Assembly (NCBI RefSeq): GCF_000421165.1
Contig: NZ_ATWI01000008.1
Location: 620,001 to 684,000, forward strand
Direction: 5' to 3'
Source: Marinobacter daepoensis DSM 16072
Lineage (GTDB): Bacteria; Pseudomonadota; Gammaproteobacteria; Pseudomonadales; Oleiphilaceae
Length of the DNA: 64,000 nt
Position numbers and translations under genes: made by a program. Below are positions 17,111-26,253 of the stretch, in pieces. Each line of letters opens with the position of its first letter. Within the stretch, counting starts at the first letter, position 1. The notes below the pieces were generated by a model. That model was not told where the DNA came from. It worked only from the letters and a program-made list of their open reading frames with translations, and did no database searches.

Positions 17111-19465
17111 TCAAGACGTTGCCGATGCCTGGCAATATTGTTCCAGTACTGCCCTCAGCATTTCAAGGTTGACGGGCTTGGCGACAAAGGAATCCATGCC
17201 CGCTTCACGGCATCGCTCTTCGTCTTCTTCCATGGCACTGGCGGTAAGGGCGACAACGGGAACCGGGGCGCGACCATGGTTCGATTCCCAGGCACGGAGT
17301 TGCCGTGTTGCTTCGTAGCCGTCCATCCTTGGCATAACGCAGTCCATGAAAATGACGTCGAACTGGTGCCATTGCCAAAGGGAAGAGGCGGCCTGCCCGT
17401 CGTTGGCGGTAAGCACTTCGCAGCCCAGCTTCTCAAGCAGCCGGCGGGTGAGTGTCCGGTTGACCGGGTTATCTTCCACCAGCAGCACGCGCATACGTCC
17501 GCAGGGGATTTCTCGTTGTCTGGTGCTGGTATCGGACATGGTCTTCAGAGAGAAGCGCGTCAGGAATCGCCGCTCTTGCTGGCTGTCATCGGTGAACAAC
17601 TGGTTCAGGATGGGGATCAGGTAGGACTCCCGGAGGGATTTACTCAGGAAGGCATCGGCGCCTGCCTGTCGAAAATGCTCGGCATCCCCACGTTGAGGAT
17701 TTGATGAGAGGATCAGCAGGCGCATCCCGGACCATTGTGGGTTACTGCGAACCTGTCGGCAGAGCAAGTCTGCATCCATGTCGGGGACGAAACCGTCCAG
17801 AACGGTGGCGTCGTAGGGAATCCCGGCATCGAAAGCCTGCCTGAGTGCTGTCAGCGCTTCACCGGCGGAACGCACGGCATCAATGTGGACCTCGTAGCGA
17901 GACAGCATTTCCAGGGTAATCTTTCGGGATAATTCGTAGGAGTCCACCACAAGGACACGGCGCCCCTGCACCTGTCTTGAGTCCGGGCGCACCTTGGCTG
18001 AACCATCGCTGGCTTCTCGCAGGGTCAGCTCAAGCCAGAAGGTGGAACCTTCACCGGGGCGACTTTCCAGATCAAGCTCCCCACCCATCAGGTCTACCAG
18101 TTGGCGGCAGATGGTCAGCCCGAGACCGGCACCCGGTAACTGGCGCTGAAACTGCTGGCCCAGTTGAACGTAGGGTTCAAACACCAGCGGGATGTCTTCG
18201 GGATTGATCCCTACGCCGGTATCTTCTACGGCAAGACGCAGGCGCACATTCCCTTCCCGGCGGCCAAGCACCTCAATGCTGATTAGTACATGACCGGAAT
18301 CGGTGAACTTGATGGCATTGGAAAGGAGGTTAAGTAATACCTGGCGAATGCGAACGGGATCACCGGTCAGTGCCCAGGGCAGGTTCTCATCGACCCGGAC
18401 TTCCAGAGCAAGGCCTTTTTCTCTGGCTCGTGAGCCCAGCATGTGAATCAGGTCGTTCAGCGTCTCCCGAAGGTCAAATGGGATGGCTTCAAGCTCCAGC
18501 TTGCCGGCTTCCATGCTGGAGATGTCCAGCAAATCGTTAATGATGGATGAGAGGCCTTCCGAGGCATTCAACAAGGTATTTACATACTCACGTTGTTCCT
18601 GGTCCAGCGGCGTGTCGATCAACAGGTTGGCGTAGCCGAGTACCGATTGAAGCGGGATGCGCAGCTCGTGGGAAACATTGGCAAGAAACTGGTTCTTGGC
18701 ATGGTTTGCCCGGATCGCCTCGTCTCGTTCGCCCTGAGTCTGGATGGTGGTTTGTCGCAGAGACCGTGTGTCTTCAAGAATCTGCAACCGCATTTTGTTC
18801 AGTGCCTGCTCAAGTTCAGACAATTCATCGGGGCGCGCTGGTGTGCGGCGGCGCAATTTCAGGGGCTCTACCAGAGCGTCAAGATTCAGCTTGGCGGCAT
18901 AATCCGCCATGGTTTCCAGGTGGCGGGACAGTGTCAGTCGGACAATCAGCAGCAAACCAAGTGTCCCGAGCATGACCACGATGGACTGGAACAGGAGGTT
19001 CAGAAGCGCTCTTTCAAGGATATCCTGATAAACGTGTTCAATAGACGAAACGATGGTCAGTTCGCCAACTTGCTGTGGTTCGTCAAAGGTGGAGCGGTTG
19101 AATTCCAGAGGAAATCTCTGGGTGATGGCCCGGCCTTCAGGATAGATGCCGGTGCTAAACTCTTCGCCCGTGGTGGTGGTTACCCGGGCATAGCCTATAA
19201 AAGGCATTGAACGCATATCATCCAGGCTGTTGGCCACTTCACTGAAGTTCATGACCCACAAGTTGGTGCTCATTCCGCCCGCAATCAACTCAGCAGCTCG
19301 CCCCTGACTGCGTTGTAGCTCTGATTTTTGGCGCTCAAACTCGCCAATCATCTGTACGCCGGTTGCGACCAGGGAAAGTACCAGGCTGTACAGAAGCACC
19401 CATCCCAGCAACCGGAGTGCCAGGGGGCGTAGACCTAATCGCTTTAAAAACTGGGTTGAAGGCAA
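17111..19465 (-). CDS. Hybrid sensor histidine kinase with two receiver domains
   Basis: A 784-residue inner-membrane kinase. Transmembrane segments lie at about 17-39 and 148-169, with a periplasmic sensor region between, then a linker/HAMP-like part. A HisKA domain follows with the phospho-acceptor histidine in LANVSHELRIP (His256) and an HATPase domain with N, G1 (VEDTGVGI) and G2 (PGAGLGL) boxes. Receiver 1 (about 500-620) has VLDGFVPD but VVDS instead of an acidic pair. Receiver 2 (about 660-780) is canonical (LLVEDN, FMDCVMP, ALTAS, AKP). No Hpt domain follows, so a separate phosphotransfer protein is expected. Signal unknown; the layout recalls BarA-type kinases. Confidence 0.92.
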   Translation of the reverse strand: MPSTQFLKRLGLRPLALRLLGWVLLYSLVLSLVATGVQMIGEFERQKSELQRSQGRAAELIAGGMSTNLWVMNFSEVANSLDDMRSMPFIGYARVTTTTGEEFSTGIYPEGRAITQRFPLEFNRSTFDEPQQVGELTIVSSIEHVYQDILERALLNLLFQSIVVMLGTLGLLLIVRLTLSRHLETMADYAAKLNLDALVEPLKLRRRTPARPDELSELEQALNKMRLQILEDTRSLRQTTIQTQGERDEAIRANHAKNQFLANVSHELRIPLQSVLGYANLLIDTPLDQEQREYVNTLLNASEGLSSIINDLLDISSMEAGKLELEAIPFDLRETLNDLIHMLGSRAREKGLALEVRVDENLPWALTGDPVRIRQVLLNLLSNAIKFTDSGHVLISIEVLGRREGNVRLRLAVEDTGVGINPEDIPLVFEPYVQLGQQFQRQLPGAGLGLTICRQLVDLMGGELDLESRPGEGSTFWLELTLREASDGSAKVRPDSRQVQGRRVLVVDSYELSRKITLEMLSRYEVHIDAVRSAGEALTALRQAFDAGIPYDATVLDGFVPDMDADLLCRQVRSNPQWSGMRLLILSSNPQRGDAEHFRQAGADAFLSKSLRESYLIPILNQLFTDDSQQERRFLTRFSLKTMSDTSTRQREIPCGRMRVLLVEDNPVNRTLTRRLLEKLGCEVLTANDGQAASSLWQWHQFDVIFMDCVMPRMDGYEATRQLRAWESNHGRAPVPVVALTASAMEEDEERCREAGMDSFVAKPVNLEMLRAVLEQYCQASATS

Positions 19466-19525
19466 GGCACAAAATCCCTGTGTCGACTACAAATATGTGT
19501 GCCAGTCGGAACACCAATCTGCATG

Positions 19526-20275
19526 TTAGCAGACCGATATCACTTCCACACGTTTAATTGAACCTTTGTTCATAAATCGAAAACGAACATTCCGGTCGTA
19601 CAAATTGGCTCCGTATATCCGCTCTTCGTCCCGTCCTCTTCGAAAGGAGGGGCGGGGATCATAGCTCACCACATCTTCAATAAGCGCACGGAAGTCCGGG
19701 TAATCTGCATCGGGGAGCGCGCGCAACTGCTCGTCAGCCTCTCTTGAGAATGCCACTGGCAATCTGTCGGTTGGTGGAGATTCAGCCCAGCCCAGTGATG
19801 CTTCCGGAACAGAGTCCGAGAAGGGGAGGTAAGGTTTAATGTCGAGAACCGGGGTCCCTTCGATCAAATCGTGATTGCTGATTCTAAGTACCAGTTCTCC
19901 GTTTTTCCTCACAAGCCCCTCATTTTTGACCACAGACAGGCCAAGGCTGTTTGGTCTGAAAGGGGAGCGACTGGCGAACACGCCGATTTTCTTGTTCCCA
20001 CCCAGCCTGGGAGGGCGAACAACGGGGCGCCATTCGGCTCGCACCGCTTCATGAAACTGAAAGGTCAGCCAGATGTGGCTGGCGGACTCTAGCCCGCGGA
20101 AGGCGTCTTCACGGTCAAACGGGCTCTGGATGATCAGTTCCGCATGGGCATGGCGCGTAAGGCCGGGTTGTCGCGGTACACCAAACTTGTCCTGAAAGCA
20201 GGACCGGGTGATGGCCACCGGAGTCAGTGTGAGTGCTTCCTCGGCGGGACGGCTTTTGTGAACAGGTCTCGTCAT
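19526..20275 (-). CDS. trmO: tRNA (t6A37) N6-methyltransferase TrmO
   Basis: TrmO (TsaA/YaeB) uses S-adenosylmethionine to N-methylate t6A at position 37 of threonine tRNAs. The 249-residue protein has the family blocks FGVPRQPGL near the N terminus, WLTFQFHE, GVFASRSPFRPNSLGLS and ILDIKPYLP-like VLDIKPYLPF. The C-terminal extension (RALIEDVVSYDPRP onward, ending in RFRFMNKG) is typical of the bacterial form. It begins six bases after the preceding gene, so it is likely part of the coaE operon. Confidence 0.94.
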   Translation of the reverse strand: MTRPVHKSRPAEEALTLTPVAITRSCFQDKFGVPRQPGLTRHAHAELIIQSPFDREDAFRGLESASHIWLTFQFHEAVRAEWRPVVRPPRLGGNKKIGVFASRSPFRPNSLGLSVVKNEGLVRKNGELVLRISNHDLIEGTPVLDIKPYLPFSDSVPEASLGWAESPPTDRLPVAFSREADEQLRALPDADYPDFRALIEDVVSYDPRPSFRRGRDEERIYGANLYDRNVRFRFMNKGSIKRVEVISVC

Positions 20276-20281
20276 CGGGTT

Positions 20282-21358
20282 TCAGTCTCTGTCTATCGTG
20301 CCGGAGAAGTACATCTCAATGCGGAAGATCACTGAAGCCTTGTCACCGAACCCGTCCTCCCGCGGAAAATCGAGGGCTGGCACCAGTTCGGCGAACAGCC
20401 AGTCTTCATACATGCGATATCGCCAGGTAATGTCGGCGAAAAAACCTGTCGTTCGCCAGGACGGTTGGCTTTCCCCGAGTACGCCAATCCTTGGGGTGAT
20501 CACGGAGCGGGTGTTGAGCCGTTTCCGGAGGCTGTGAATATGCGCAGCAACAAATTTCCGATCGTGGTGAACCCATTCCAGCTCAGAAGAATTATAATAG
20601 TGCCATCCATTTTCCAGGGCTCGGTTTGAACCAAGCCGGGTCCGGGCACCCCATCCCTCCGTGTGATAATAGTACAGGCGTTGCTGGAGATTCACAGCCC
20701 AGTCTCCGCCCACACCCCAGCCTTTTCGGGCGGTCATGCGCCAGAACATCTCCGGCGGTAACCGCAGCCTTCCGCCGATATCAGTGGAAAGATTGATGGC
20801 GTCACCCACTTGAGTCAGGAAGCGCAAGGCCCCGGTTGTTTCGGTTTCGGTGCGGTCTGGTTCCGTGAGCTGTCGATCCCGTTCACGTTCAGCCAGAGGG
20901 ATCAGTTCTTCGCTCTCGCTCTCCACTACAAGACGAAGCTTTTCCTCCGCCGTGGGTACGTCCAGCCGGAAACGCAGCTCGGGTTCAAACTGTGCCAGGT
21001 TGGCGTACTCAGATTCAGCGGCAAAGCCCAGCCTCAAATAGCTTTCATTGTTGGGCAGGGCGCGGGAAGAACCTGACAGCGTGCGGTCTGCCCAGGCGCC
21101 GAACGACTGGACGGTCTGCCCATGTTCGCGTTCCTGTCGGATCACCCAATCCGTGAAGCGCATCCACCAGGAATCTCTGGGTTCAGCCCAGAATTCATCG
21201 GGCTCAAAAGTATAGAAACCGATGGGTAAACGCTCTGGTGCCAGAACTTCCGGTATAGCGATGTCCCGAACCTGCAGTACTGGTTCGGTCGCCTGGGCTG
21301 AGCCCCAGGTGAGCAATACAAGAACCGTCGCCGCAGCGAGAGAGGTATGGCGAGTCAG
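20282..21358 (-). CDS. Exported protein of unknown function with a probable CTG start
   Basis: The conserved-looking protein (358 residues) begins with a good signal peptide, TRHTSLAAATVLVLLTWGSA, cleaved near QA-TEP. No ATG, GTG or TTG precedes it in frame at a sensible place. An AAGGAG ribosome site (minus strand, 21370-21365) stands six bases before a CTG at 21358, one base after the coaE stop. Continuing the frame upstream would read through coaE in another frame. The mature part has charged helical segments, then tryptophan/tyrosine-rich strands (RLYYYHTEGWG, FFADITWRYRMY), suggesting an outer-membrane or periplasmic beta protein. Family not recognised. Confidence 0.78.
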   Translation of the reverse strand: MTRHTSLAAATVLVLLTWGSAQATEPVLQVRDIAIPEVLAPERLPIGFYTFEPDEFWAEPRDSWWMRFTDWVIRQEREHGQTVQSFGAWADRTLSGSSRALPNNESYLRLGFAAESEYANLAQFEPELRFRLDVPTAEEKLRLVVESESEELIPLAERERDRQLTEPDRTETETTGALRFLTQVGDAINLSTDIGGRLRLPPEMFWRMTARKGWGVGGDWAVNLQQRLYYYHTEGWGARTRLGSNRALENGWHYYNSSELEWVHHDRKFVAAHIHSLRKRLNTRSVITPRIGVLGESQPSWRTTGFFADITWRYRMYEDWLFAELVPALDFPREDGFGDKASVIFRIEMYFSGTIDRD

Positions 21359-21359
21359 A

Positions 21360-21977
21360 TCATGCTCCTTGACTGAACTCCGCCAGAAAGCGTTGATGCA
21401 GCGAGCTGACCGAAGCTTCCACCTGATTGATTGGCTGGGTGTTGTCGATGATCTCGTCCGCTTTCTGACGGCGGTCGGGCCGTGATATCTGTGCAGCCAG
21501 GATGCGTTCCACTTGTTCCCGGCTGTTGCCATCCCGGGCCATTGTACGTTCAATCTGAAGTTCCTCAGGGACATCAACTACAACAACGCGGTCAACCAGT
21601 TCATGCTGATCGGTTTCCAGGAGCAGTGGAGACACCAGGATGGTGTAGGGAAAACGGTTGTTTGTCGGCGACAGTTGCCGAATCAGCTCGGTTCGAATGA
21701 TCGGGTGCAGCAGTTGCTCCAGCCAGCGGCGCTCCTCTGGCGCTTCAAACACTTTTTGCCGGAGCGCCGCCCGGTCCAGAGCGCCGGTGTTCAGTAGTAT
21801 GCTGTCACCGAAATGGGCGGCAATGGTTTTCAGGGCCTGGGTGCCCGGTTCGACAACCTGACGGGCGACATCATCGGCGTCAACCCAGTGGACGCCGAGC
21901 TTGCCGAACAGTCGGGCGACGGTGGACTTGCCTGATCCGATACCTCCGGTCAGGCCTACAATAGCGGTGCGAGACAT
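21360..21977 (-). CDS. coaE: Dephospho-CoA kinase
   Basis: CoaE phosphorylates the 3'-hydroxyl of dephospho-CoA, the last step of coenzyme A synthesis, in the cytoplasm. The 205-residue protein has the P-loop GLTGGIGSGKS at the N terminus, then VHWVDADDVARQVVEPG and the CoA-domain segment VVDVPEELQIERTMARDG. Length is typical. Its start directly abuts the pilD stop and the downstream gene begins one base after its own stop, so it sits in a tight pilBCD-coaE operon, as in pseudomonads. Confidence 0.97.
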   Translation of the reverse strand: MSRTAIVGLTGGIGSGKSTVARLFGKLGVHWVDADDVARQVVEPGTQALKTIAAHFGDSILLNTGALDRAALRQKVFEAPEERRWLEQLLHPIIRTELIRQLSPTNNRFPYTILVSPLLLETDQHELVDRVVVVDVPEELQIERTMARDGNSREQVERILAAQISRPDRRQKADEIIDNTQPINQVEASVSSLHQRFLAEFSQGA

Positions 21978-22853
21978 TCAGACTCCGAGATAGCTGAACC
22001 AGAGTGTCTGGATTTCGGGGCCGAACCAGAGCGCTAGCAGCCCGGCGGCGGCAAGGTAGGGGCCAAACGGAATGGGAACCTCGCGTCCATGCTTGCGAAA
22101 CACCATCAGACTGATGCCGACAATGGCACCGACCATTGAGGAAAGCAGAATGACCGCGGGGAGTAACTGCCACCCCAGCCAGGCGCCAAGAGCGGCCAGC
22201 AGCTTGAAATCGCCGTGTCCCATCCCTTCTTTGCCTGTCGCCAGCTTGAACAGCCAATAAACACTCCAGAGGGACAGGTAACCGGCAACGGCGCCCCAGA
22301 AAGCGCTGCCAAAGTCGGTAAAAACACCAAAGTAGTTTAGGATCAGGCCAAGCCACATCAGGGGCAGGGTGATTCCATCGGGCAGGAGCTGCGTATCAAA
22401 ATCGATCATGGTCAGAGCAACAAGCGCCCAGATCAGCAGCAAAGCCCACAGAGCTGACTCCGACGGCCCAAGAAGGTAAACCGTCACGACAGAGAAAGCC
22501 GCCGTCAGTGCTTCGATCATGGGATAACGAAGGGAGATACGGGTCTTGCACGATGAACATTTGCCGCCCAGCAGCAACCAGCTCACGACCGGAATATTCT
22601 CCCAGGCCCGAATCCTGTGCCCACACGAGGGGCAGGTAGAGGCCGGTCTGGACAGGGTCATTGGCTGGGAACGATGACGATCCTCTTCCGGTACTTCCAG
22701 GAACTCCTCACACTGGCATCGCCATTCCTGTTTCATCATCTCTGGCAAGCGCAGGATAACAACGTTCAGAAAACTGCCGACGCAGAGGGAGGTAAAAATG
22801 ACGACCAGATAGAGAAGCCAAGGCGTAGACAGGATGGTTTCTAGGGAGAGCAT
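21978..22853 (-). CDS. pilD: Type IV prepilin peptidase/methyltransferase PilD
   Basis: PilD cleaves the leader of type IV prepilins and type II pseudopilins at the inner membrane and N-methylates the new N terminus. The 291-residue protein has the N-terminal GSFLNVVILRLP block, a four-cysteine zinc motif (CPSCGHR then CSSCKTR), the first catalytic aspartate region MIDFDTQLLPD and the GHGDFK motif of the second. Several hydrophobic helices follow. Because no dedicated Flp peptidase is seen in the tad locus, PilD could also be the candidate enzyme for Flp (inference). Confidence 0.97.
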   Translation of the reverse strand: MLSLETILSTPWLLYLVVIFTSLCVGSFLNVVILRLPEMMKQEWRCQCEEFLEVPEEDRHRSQPMTLSRPASTCPSCGHRIRAWENIPVVSWLLLGGKCSSCKTRISLRYPMIEALTAAFSVVTVYLLGPSESALWALLLIWALVALTMIDFDTQLLPDGITLPLMWLGLILNYFGVFTDFGSAFWGAVAGYLSLWSVYWLFKLATGKEGMGHGDFKLLAALGAWLGWQLLPAVILLSSMVGAIVGISLMVFRKHGREVPIPFGPYLAAAGLLALWFGPEIQTLWFSYLGV

Positions 22854-22880
22854 TCGATGACTCAGTCAGATCTTTGTTGT

Positions 22881-22904
22881 GCCCCTCTCCGGGGGGAGAG
22901 GGGC
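22881..22904 (-). repeat. Inverted repeat between pilC and pilD
   Basis: A perfect 10-bp stem (22881-22890 with 22895-22904) of C/T-rich and G/A-rich arms with a GGGG loop lies in the 83-base gap inside the operon. There is no T tract. It may stabilise the pilBC transcript or be a dispersed intergenic palindrome. Confidence 0.6.
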
Positions 22905-22936
22905 AGATTGGTGGCCGCGAGTATTTTTGATGAGGG

Positions 22937-24154
22937 TTAAACAACCTGACCCATTTGGAAAATAGGCAGGTACATACCTATGATCAGGCCGCCAACCAAA
23001 ACCCCAAGAACCGCCATGATCATCGGCTCCATCAGCGCGGTAAGGTTATCGACCATATCGTCGACAACACCTTCATAGTGTTCGGCGACTTTTGACAGCA
23101 TGTCATCTAGGTTACCAGACTCTTCACCGATGGCTGTCAGCTGGACAGCCATAACGGGAAAAACCCCTTGTTGTCGCATGGATGCCTGTAGCTGAGTCCC
23201 GCTGGAGACATCATTTTTAATGTTCATCACGGCATCACGGTATACAGCGTTGCCGGTGGCGCCGGCCACAGAATCGAGAGCGTCGACCAGAGGTACGCCA
23301 GCGGCAAATGTAGTGGAAAGTACGCGGCCAAATTTTGCTACCGCAGATTTGTCGAGAATCTCGCCAACAATAGGTAGTTTCAAAGTGTACTTATCAACAA
23401 AGTCCGAGAATTTTTGAGATCGGCGTTTGGCTTCCTTGAATAGAAAAACGGTACCGACAATTGCGAGTAGCACAACAAACCACCAAGACTGCATCCATTC
23501 CGAGATGCTTACAATGAACTGAGTGAACACAGGAAGGTCTGCCCCAAACCCTTCAAACAGGCTCTCGAATTGTGGAACCACTTTTACTAGAAGAATTGCT
23601 GTTACCACAATCGCTACCACGATTACCGCAATTGGGTACGTCATAGCCTTTTTGACTTTTTTCTTAAGGGTCTCAGTTTTCTCGAGATATGTGGCGATAC
23701 GATCTAGCATTTGCTCCAGTGCCCCCGCTTTCTCGCCTGAGTCAACCAGATTACAATACAGATCGTCGAAATATTTAGGATGTTTGCGCAGGGACGAGGC
23801 GAAGCCGGTACCGGAAGAGATGTCATTTCTGATAGCCATTACCAGTTCCTGTAGCCCTTTATTCTCAAGGCCATCAGCAACAATGTCAAAGCTTTGAACA
23901 AGTGGAACGCCTGCTTTCATCATTGTAGCCAGCTGCCGGGTCAGCATCGCAATATCGAAGGGGGTGATCTTCTTACTGCCGCCGAATAATGGTTTAGGCT
24001 TTTTCTTAACTTTGTCTGGGATGATTCCTTGCTTACGTAGTTGGGCCTTGACCAGCGCCGTGTTGGAACCGGCAAGTTCCCCTTTGGCTTTGTTTCCTCT
24101 ACGATCTTTGCCTTCCCAAATGTAAGATTCCAGCTTTTGCGCTTTCTCTGCCAT
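22937..24154 (-). CDS. pilC: Type IV pilus inner-membrane platform protein PilC
   Basis: A 405-residue polytopic protein of the GspF/PilC family that couples the PilB and PilT motors to the pilin-assembly platform. Two repeated cytoplasmic domains are visible: LTRQLATMMKAGVPLVQSFD (about 66 onward) and the second copy FGRVLSTTFAAGVPLVDALD. Hydrophobic helices follow each and at the C terminus (VLGVLVGGLIIGMYLPIF). The start is two bases after the pilB stop, so the genes are probably coupled. Confidence 0.97.
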   Translation of the reverse strand: MAEKAQKLESYIWEGKDRRGNKAKGELAGSNTALVKAQLRKQGIIPDKVKKKPKPLFGGSKKITPFDIAMLTRQLATMMKAGVPLVQSFDIVADGLENKGLQELVMAIRNDISSGTGFASSLRKHPKYFDDLYCNLVDSGEKAGALEQMLDRIATYLEKTETLKKKVKKAMTYPIAVIVVAIVVTAILLVKVVPQFESLFEGFGADLPVFTQFIVSISEWMQSWWFVVLLAIVGTVFLFKEAKRRSQKFSDFVDKYTLKLPIVGEILDKSAVAKFGRVLSTTFAAGVPLVDALDSVAGATGNAVYRDAVMNIKNDVSSGTQLQASMRQQGVFPVMAVQLTAIGEESGNLDDMLSKVAEHYEGVVDDMVDNLTALMEPMIMAVLGVLVGGLIIGMYLPIFQMGQVV

Positions 24155-24156
24155 GC

Positions 24157-25875
24157 TTAATCCTTCGTCACTCGGTTAGCTTCCTCCAGACTCGTCACCC
24201 CTTCAATTACCTTAAGAAGTGCCGACTCTCTGAGGTTGCGGAAGCCTTCCGCCTGAGCCTGTTTTGCAATTTTGATGGAGCTGGCTTCTTCCATAATCAT
24301 GTTCGCCAGCTCGTCTGTGATTTTGACCACCTCGTAGATACCCACGCGGCCTTTGTATCCACCATTGCATTTATCACAGCCCTTGGGGCGGTACAACGAG
24401 AAGCCTGTTTCAATTTGTTCTTGTGTGAACCCTTCCTTTAAAAGCACGTCATTTGGGATGTCCGTTGGTTGCTTGCAGGCGTTGCAGAGTCTTCGCCCCA
24501 AGCGCTGGGCTATGATCAGGCTGACGGAGGTTGCGATGTTGAAGGCCGGTACGCCCATATTCATCATGCGCGTCAGTGTTTCAGCGGCGCTGTTTGTGTG
24601 CAGGGTGGAAAGAACCAAGTGCCCGGTCTGAGCGGCTTTGATGGCGATGTTGGCGGTTTCAAGGTCTCGAATTTCCCCGACCATGATGACATCCGGGTCT
24701 TGCCGAAGAAAGGCTCTCAGTGCTTCAGCAAACCCAAGCCCGACCCGATTATTTACGTTAACCTGGTTGATGCCTTCAAGGTTGATCTCTGCCGGGTCTT
24801 CAGCGGTTGAAATGTTGATGCCCGGGGTGTTCAGAATATTCAGCCCCGTATAAAGAGAGACTGTTTTACCGGAGCCTGTTGGGCCGGTTACCAGTATCAT
24901 GCCTTGGGGTTGAGCCAAGGCATCCATGTAAAGCTTCTTCTGATCTTCCTCGTACCCGAGCACATCGATTCCCAGTTTCGCCTGGCTAGGATCCAGAATA
25001 CGCAGAACGATCTTTTCGCCCCACAGGGTTGGTAGGGTGTTTACGCGAAAATCAATTGCCTTTGTTTTGGAAAGTTTCAATTTGATTCGGCCATCCTGGG
25101 GTACGCGACGCTCAGAAATGTCCAGTTGGGCCATGATTTTCACCCGAGCGGAGATCTTCGGGGCTAGTTTAATCGATGGTCGGGAAACTTCTTTCAGGAT
25201 GCCGTCGGTGCGATAGCGAACGCGGTAGGCCTTTTCGTAAGGTTCAAAGTGGATATCTGATGCGCCACCGCGAATAGCGTCCAATAACATTTTATTTACG
25301 TATTTAACAATTGGTGCATCGTCGATATCGCTGGTTGAAACCGCCCCGTCATCCTCATCTATATCTCCACCTGCCGTCTCGACACCTTCCAGGTCGGTAT
25401 CATCCAGGTCGCCCATGGTGGTGTCTTGGGACTCCAGATATTTGTCGATGGCAGTCCTGAGCTTTGAGTCGTCAACCAGGATCGCGTCAGTGCTGAGGCC
25501 CGTGTTAAATTTAATTTCGTCCAGGGCCTGGATGTTGGTAGGGTCGGATACTGCGATAAACAAGCGATTACCCCTCTTGTATAGGGGTAGGGCGTTATGC
25601 TTGCGAACCAGTTTTTCATCAACAACTTTTTCAGGCATCATCTCAGGCGAGAATGAGTCTAAGTCCAAAACGGAGACGCCAAACTCCATGGCAGCTGAAA
25701 ATGCGAGCTTGGAGCTGTCGGCGAGTTCGTTTTGTGTCAGATAGGTTATTAAGGGGATTCGATTCTGGGACGCCTGAATGAAAGCGTCTTTCGCGGTATC
25801 TTCATCAAGGAGGCCGTCGTCCACGAATCGACGGGCCAGACCTGTCAGGGTTACGTTTCGGTTGCTGCTCGACAT
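24157..25875 (-). CDS. pilB: Type IV pilus extension ATPase PilB
   Basis: PilB is the hexameric cytoplasmic ATPase that powers pilus extension. The 572-residue protein has an N-terminal MshEN-like region, then Walker A GPTGSGKT, the aspartate box, Walker B region [15 protein letters not shown] and the histidine box [14 protein letters not shown] zinc-binding CNACKQ...CDKC pair lies near the C terminus. The ATG at 25875 gives MSSSNRN and fits PilB N termini; the earlier start at 26088 would run into the pilA regulatory region. MshEN-type N-domains can bind c-di-GMP, relevant to the GGDEF protein in this window, but binding here is not shown. Confidence 0.96.
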   Translation of the reverse strand: MSSSNRNVTLTGLARRFVDDGLLDEDTAKDAFIQASQNRIPLITYLTQNELADSSKLAFSAAMEFGVSVLDLDSFSPEMMPEKVVDEKLVRKHNALPLYKRGNRLFIAVSDPTNIQALDEIKFNTGLSTDAILVDDSKLRTAIDKYLESQDTTMGDLDDTDLEGVETAGGDIDEDDGAVSTSDIDDAPIVKYVNKMLLDAIRGGASDIHFEPYEKAYRVRYRTDGILKEVSRPSIKLAPKISARVKIMAQLDISERRVPQDGRIKLKLSKTKAIDFRVNTLPTLWGEKIVLRILDPSQAKLGIDVLGYEEDQKKLYMDALAQPQGMILVTGPTGSGKTVSLYTGLNILNTPGINISTAEDPAEINLEGINQVNVNNRVGLGFAEALRAFLRQDPDVIMVGEIRDLETANIAIKAAQTGHLVLSTLHTNSAAETLTRMMNMGVPAFNIATSVSLIIAQRLGRRLCNACKQPTDIPNDVLLKEGFTQEQIETGFSLYRPKGCDKCNGGYKGRVGIYEVVKITDELANMIMEEASSIKIAKQAQAEGFRNLRESALLKVIEGVTSLEEANRVTKD

Positions 25876-25993
25876 AATTACTCTGAGGAAAGGGGATAAG
25901 TGGCTGAAAGTCGTCTTTATATACCAGAGTTTAGAAGCATAGCTGGAGTTTGGGAAGCTGACCAAGTCATTGTGTTGATCTTTCTCATCGACA

Positions 25994-26046
25994 TGTCGCC
26001 TTTGTTTGCTTGTCGATTTTTGTGTTCCGGTGACAAAAAGTGTCAC
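25994..26046 (+). promoter_or_regulatory. Cluster of TGTC elements, probable PilR binding region
   Basis: TGTC occurs at 25994, 26011 and 26041, and its complement GACA at 26032. The last two form a perfect dyad, GTGACA-(5)-TGTCAC, at 26030-26046. PilR of Pseudomonas binds TGTC-containing sites upstream of pilA. The cluster sits about 105-155 bases before the sigma-54 element, the usual distance for an NtrC-type activator. Confidence 0.55.
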
Positions 26047-26147
26047 GCTTGGACGTTCTTGGGCGAAGGTATTTTTGAAAAAAAACAATGTTCAGCGCGC
26101 TTTTGTTTTAAGTTGTTGATTTTTATGGTTTTGATTTTAATTTTTTA

Positions 26148-26164
26148 TTGGCATGATACCTGCT
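26148..26164 (+). promoter_or_regulatory. Sigma-54 promoter of pilA
   Basis: The site reads TTGGCATGATACCTGCT, with GG at 26150-26151 and GC at 26162-26163 at the required spacing of RpoN promoters; it is a close match to the -24/-12 consensus. The transcript would start near 26175, giving a leader of about 80 bases before pilA. The rest of the 378-base gap between pilB and pilA is AT-rich and contains the TGTC cluster. Confidence 0.8.
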
Positions 26165-26253
26165 ATCTTTCTGGTGTTAACGCGGTCGCGGGGCGGGTTT
26201 TAGCCGTCTCGGAGCTGTATGATGAAGAAACGACAACTCTAGAGGTTGATAAC

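Noticed and set aside
22881..22904. Terminator between pilC and pilD
   Set aside because: Strong stem but no T tract and lies within a likely operon; kept as a repeat instead.
25900..26253. In-frame 5' extension of pilA
   Set aside because: Would cover the sigma-54 promoter and TGTC sites and put 118 residues before a type IV leader peptide.
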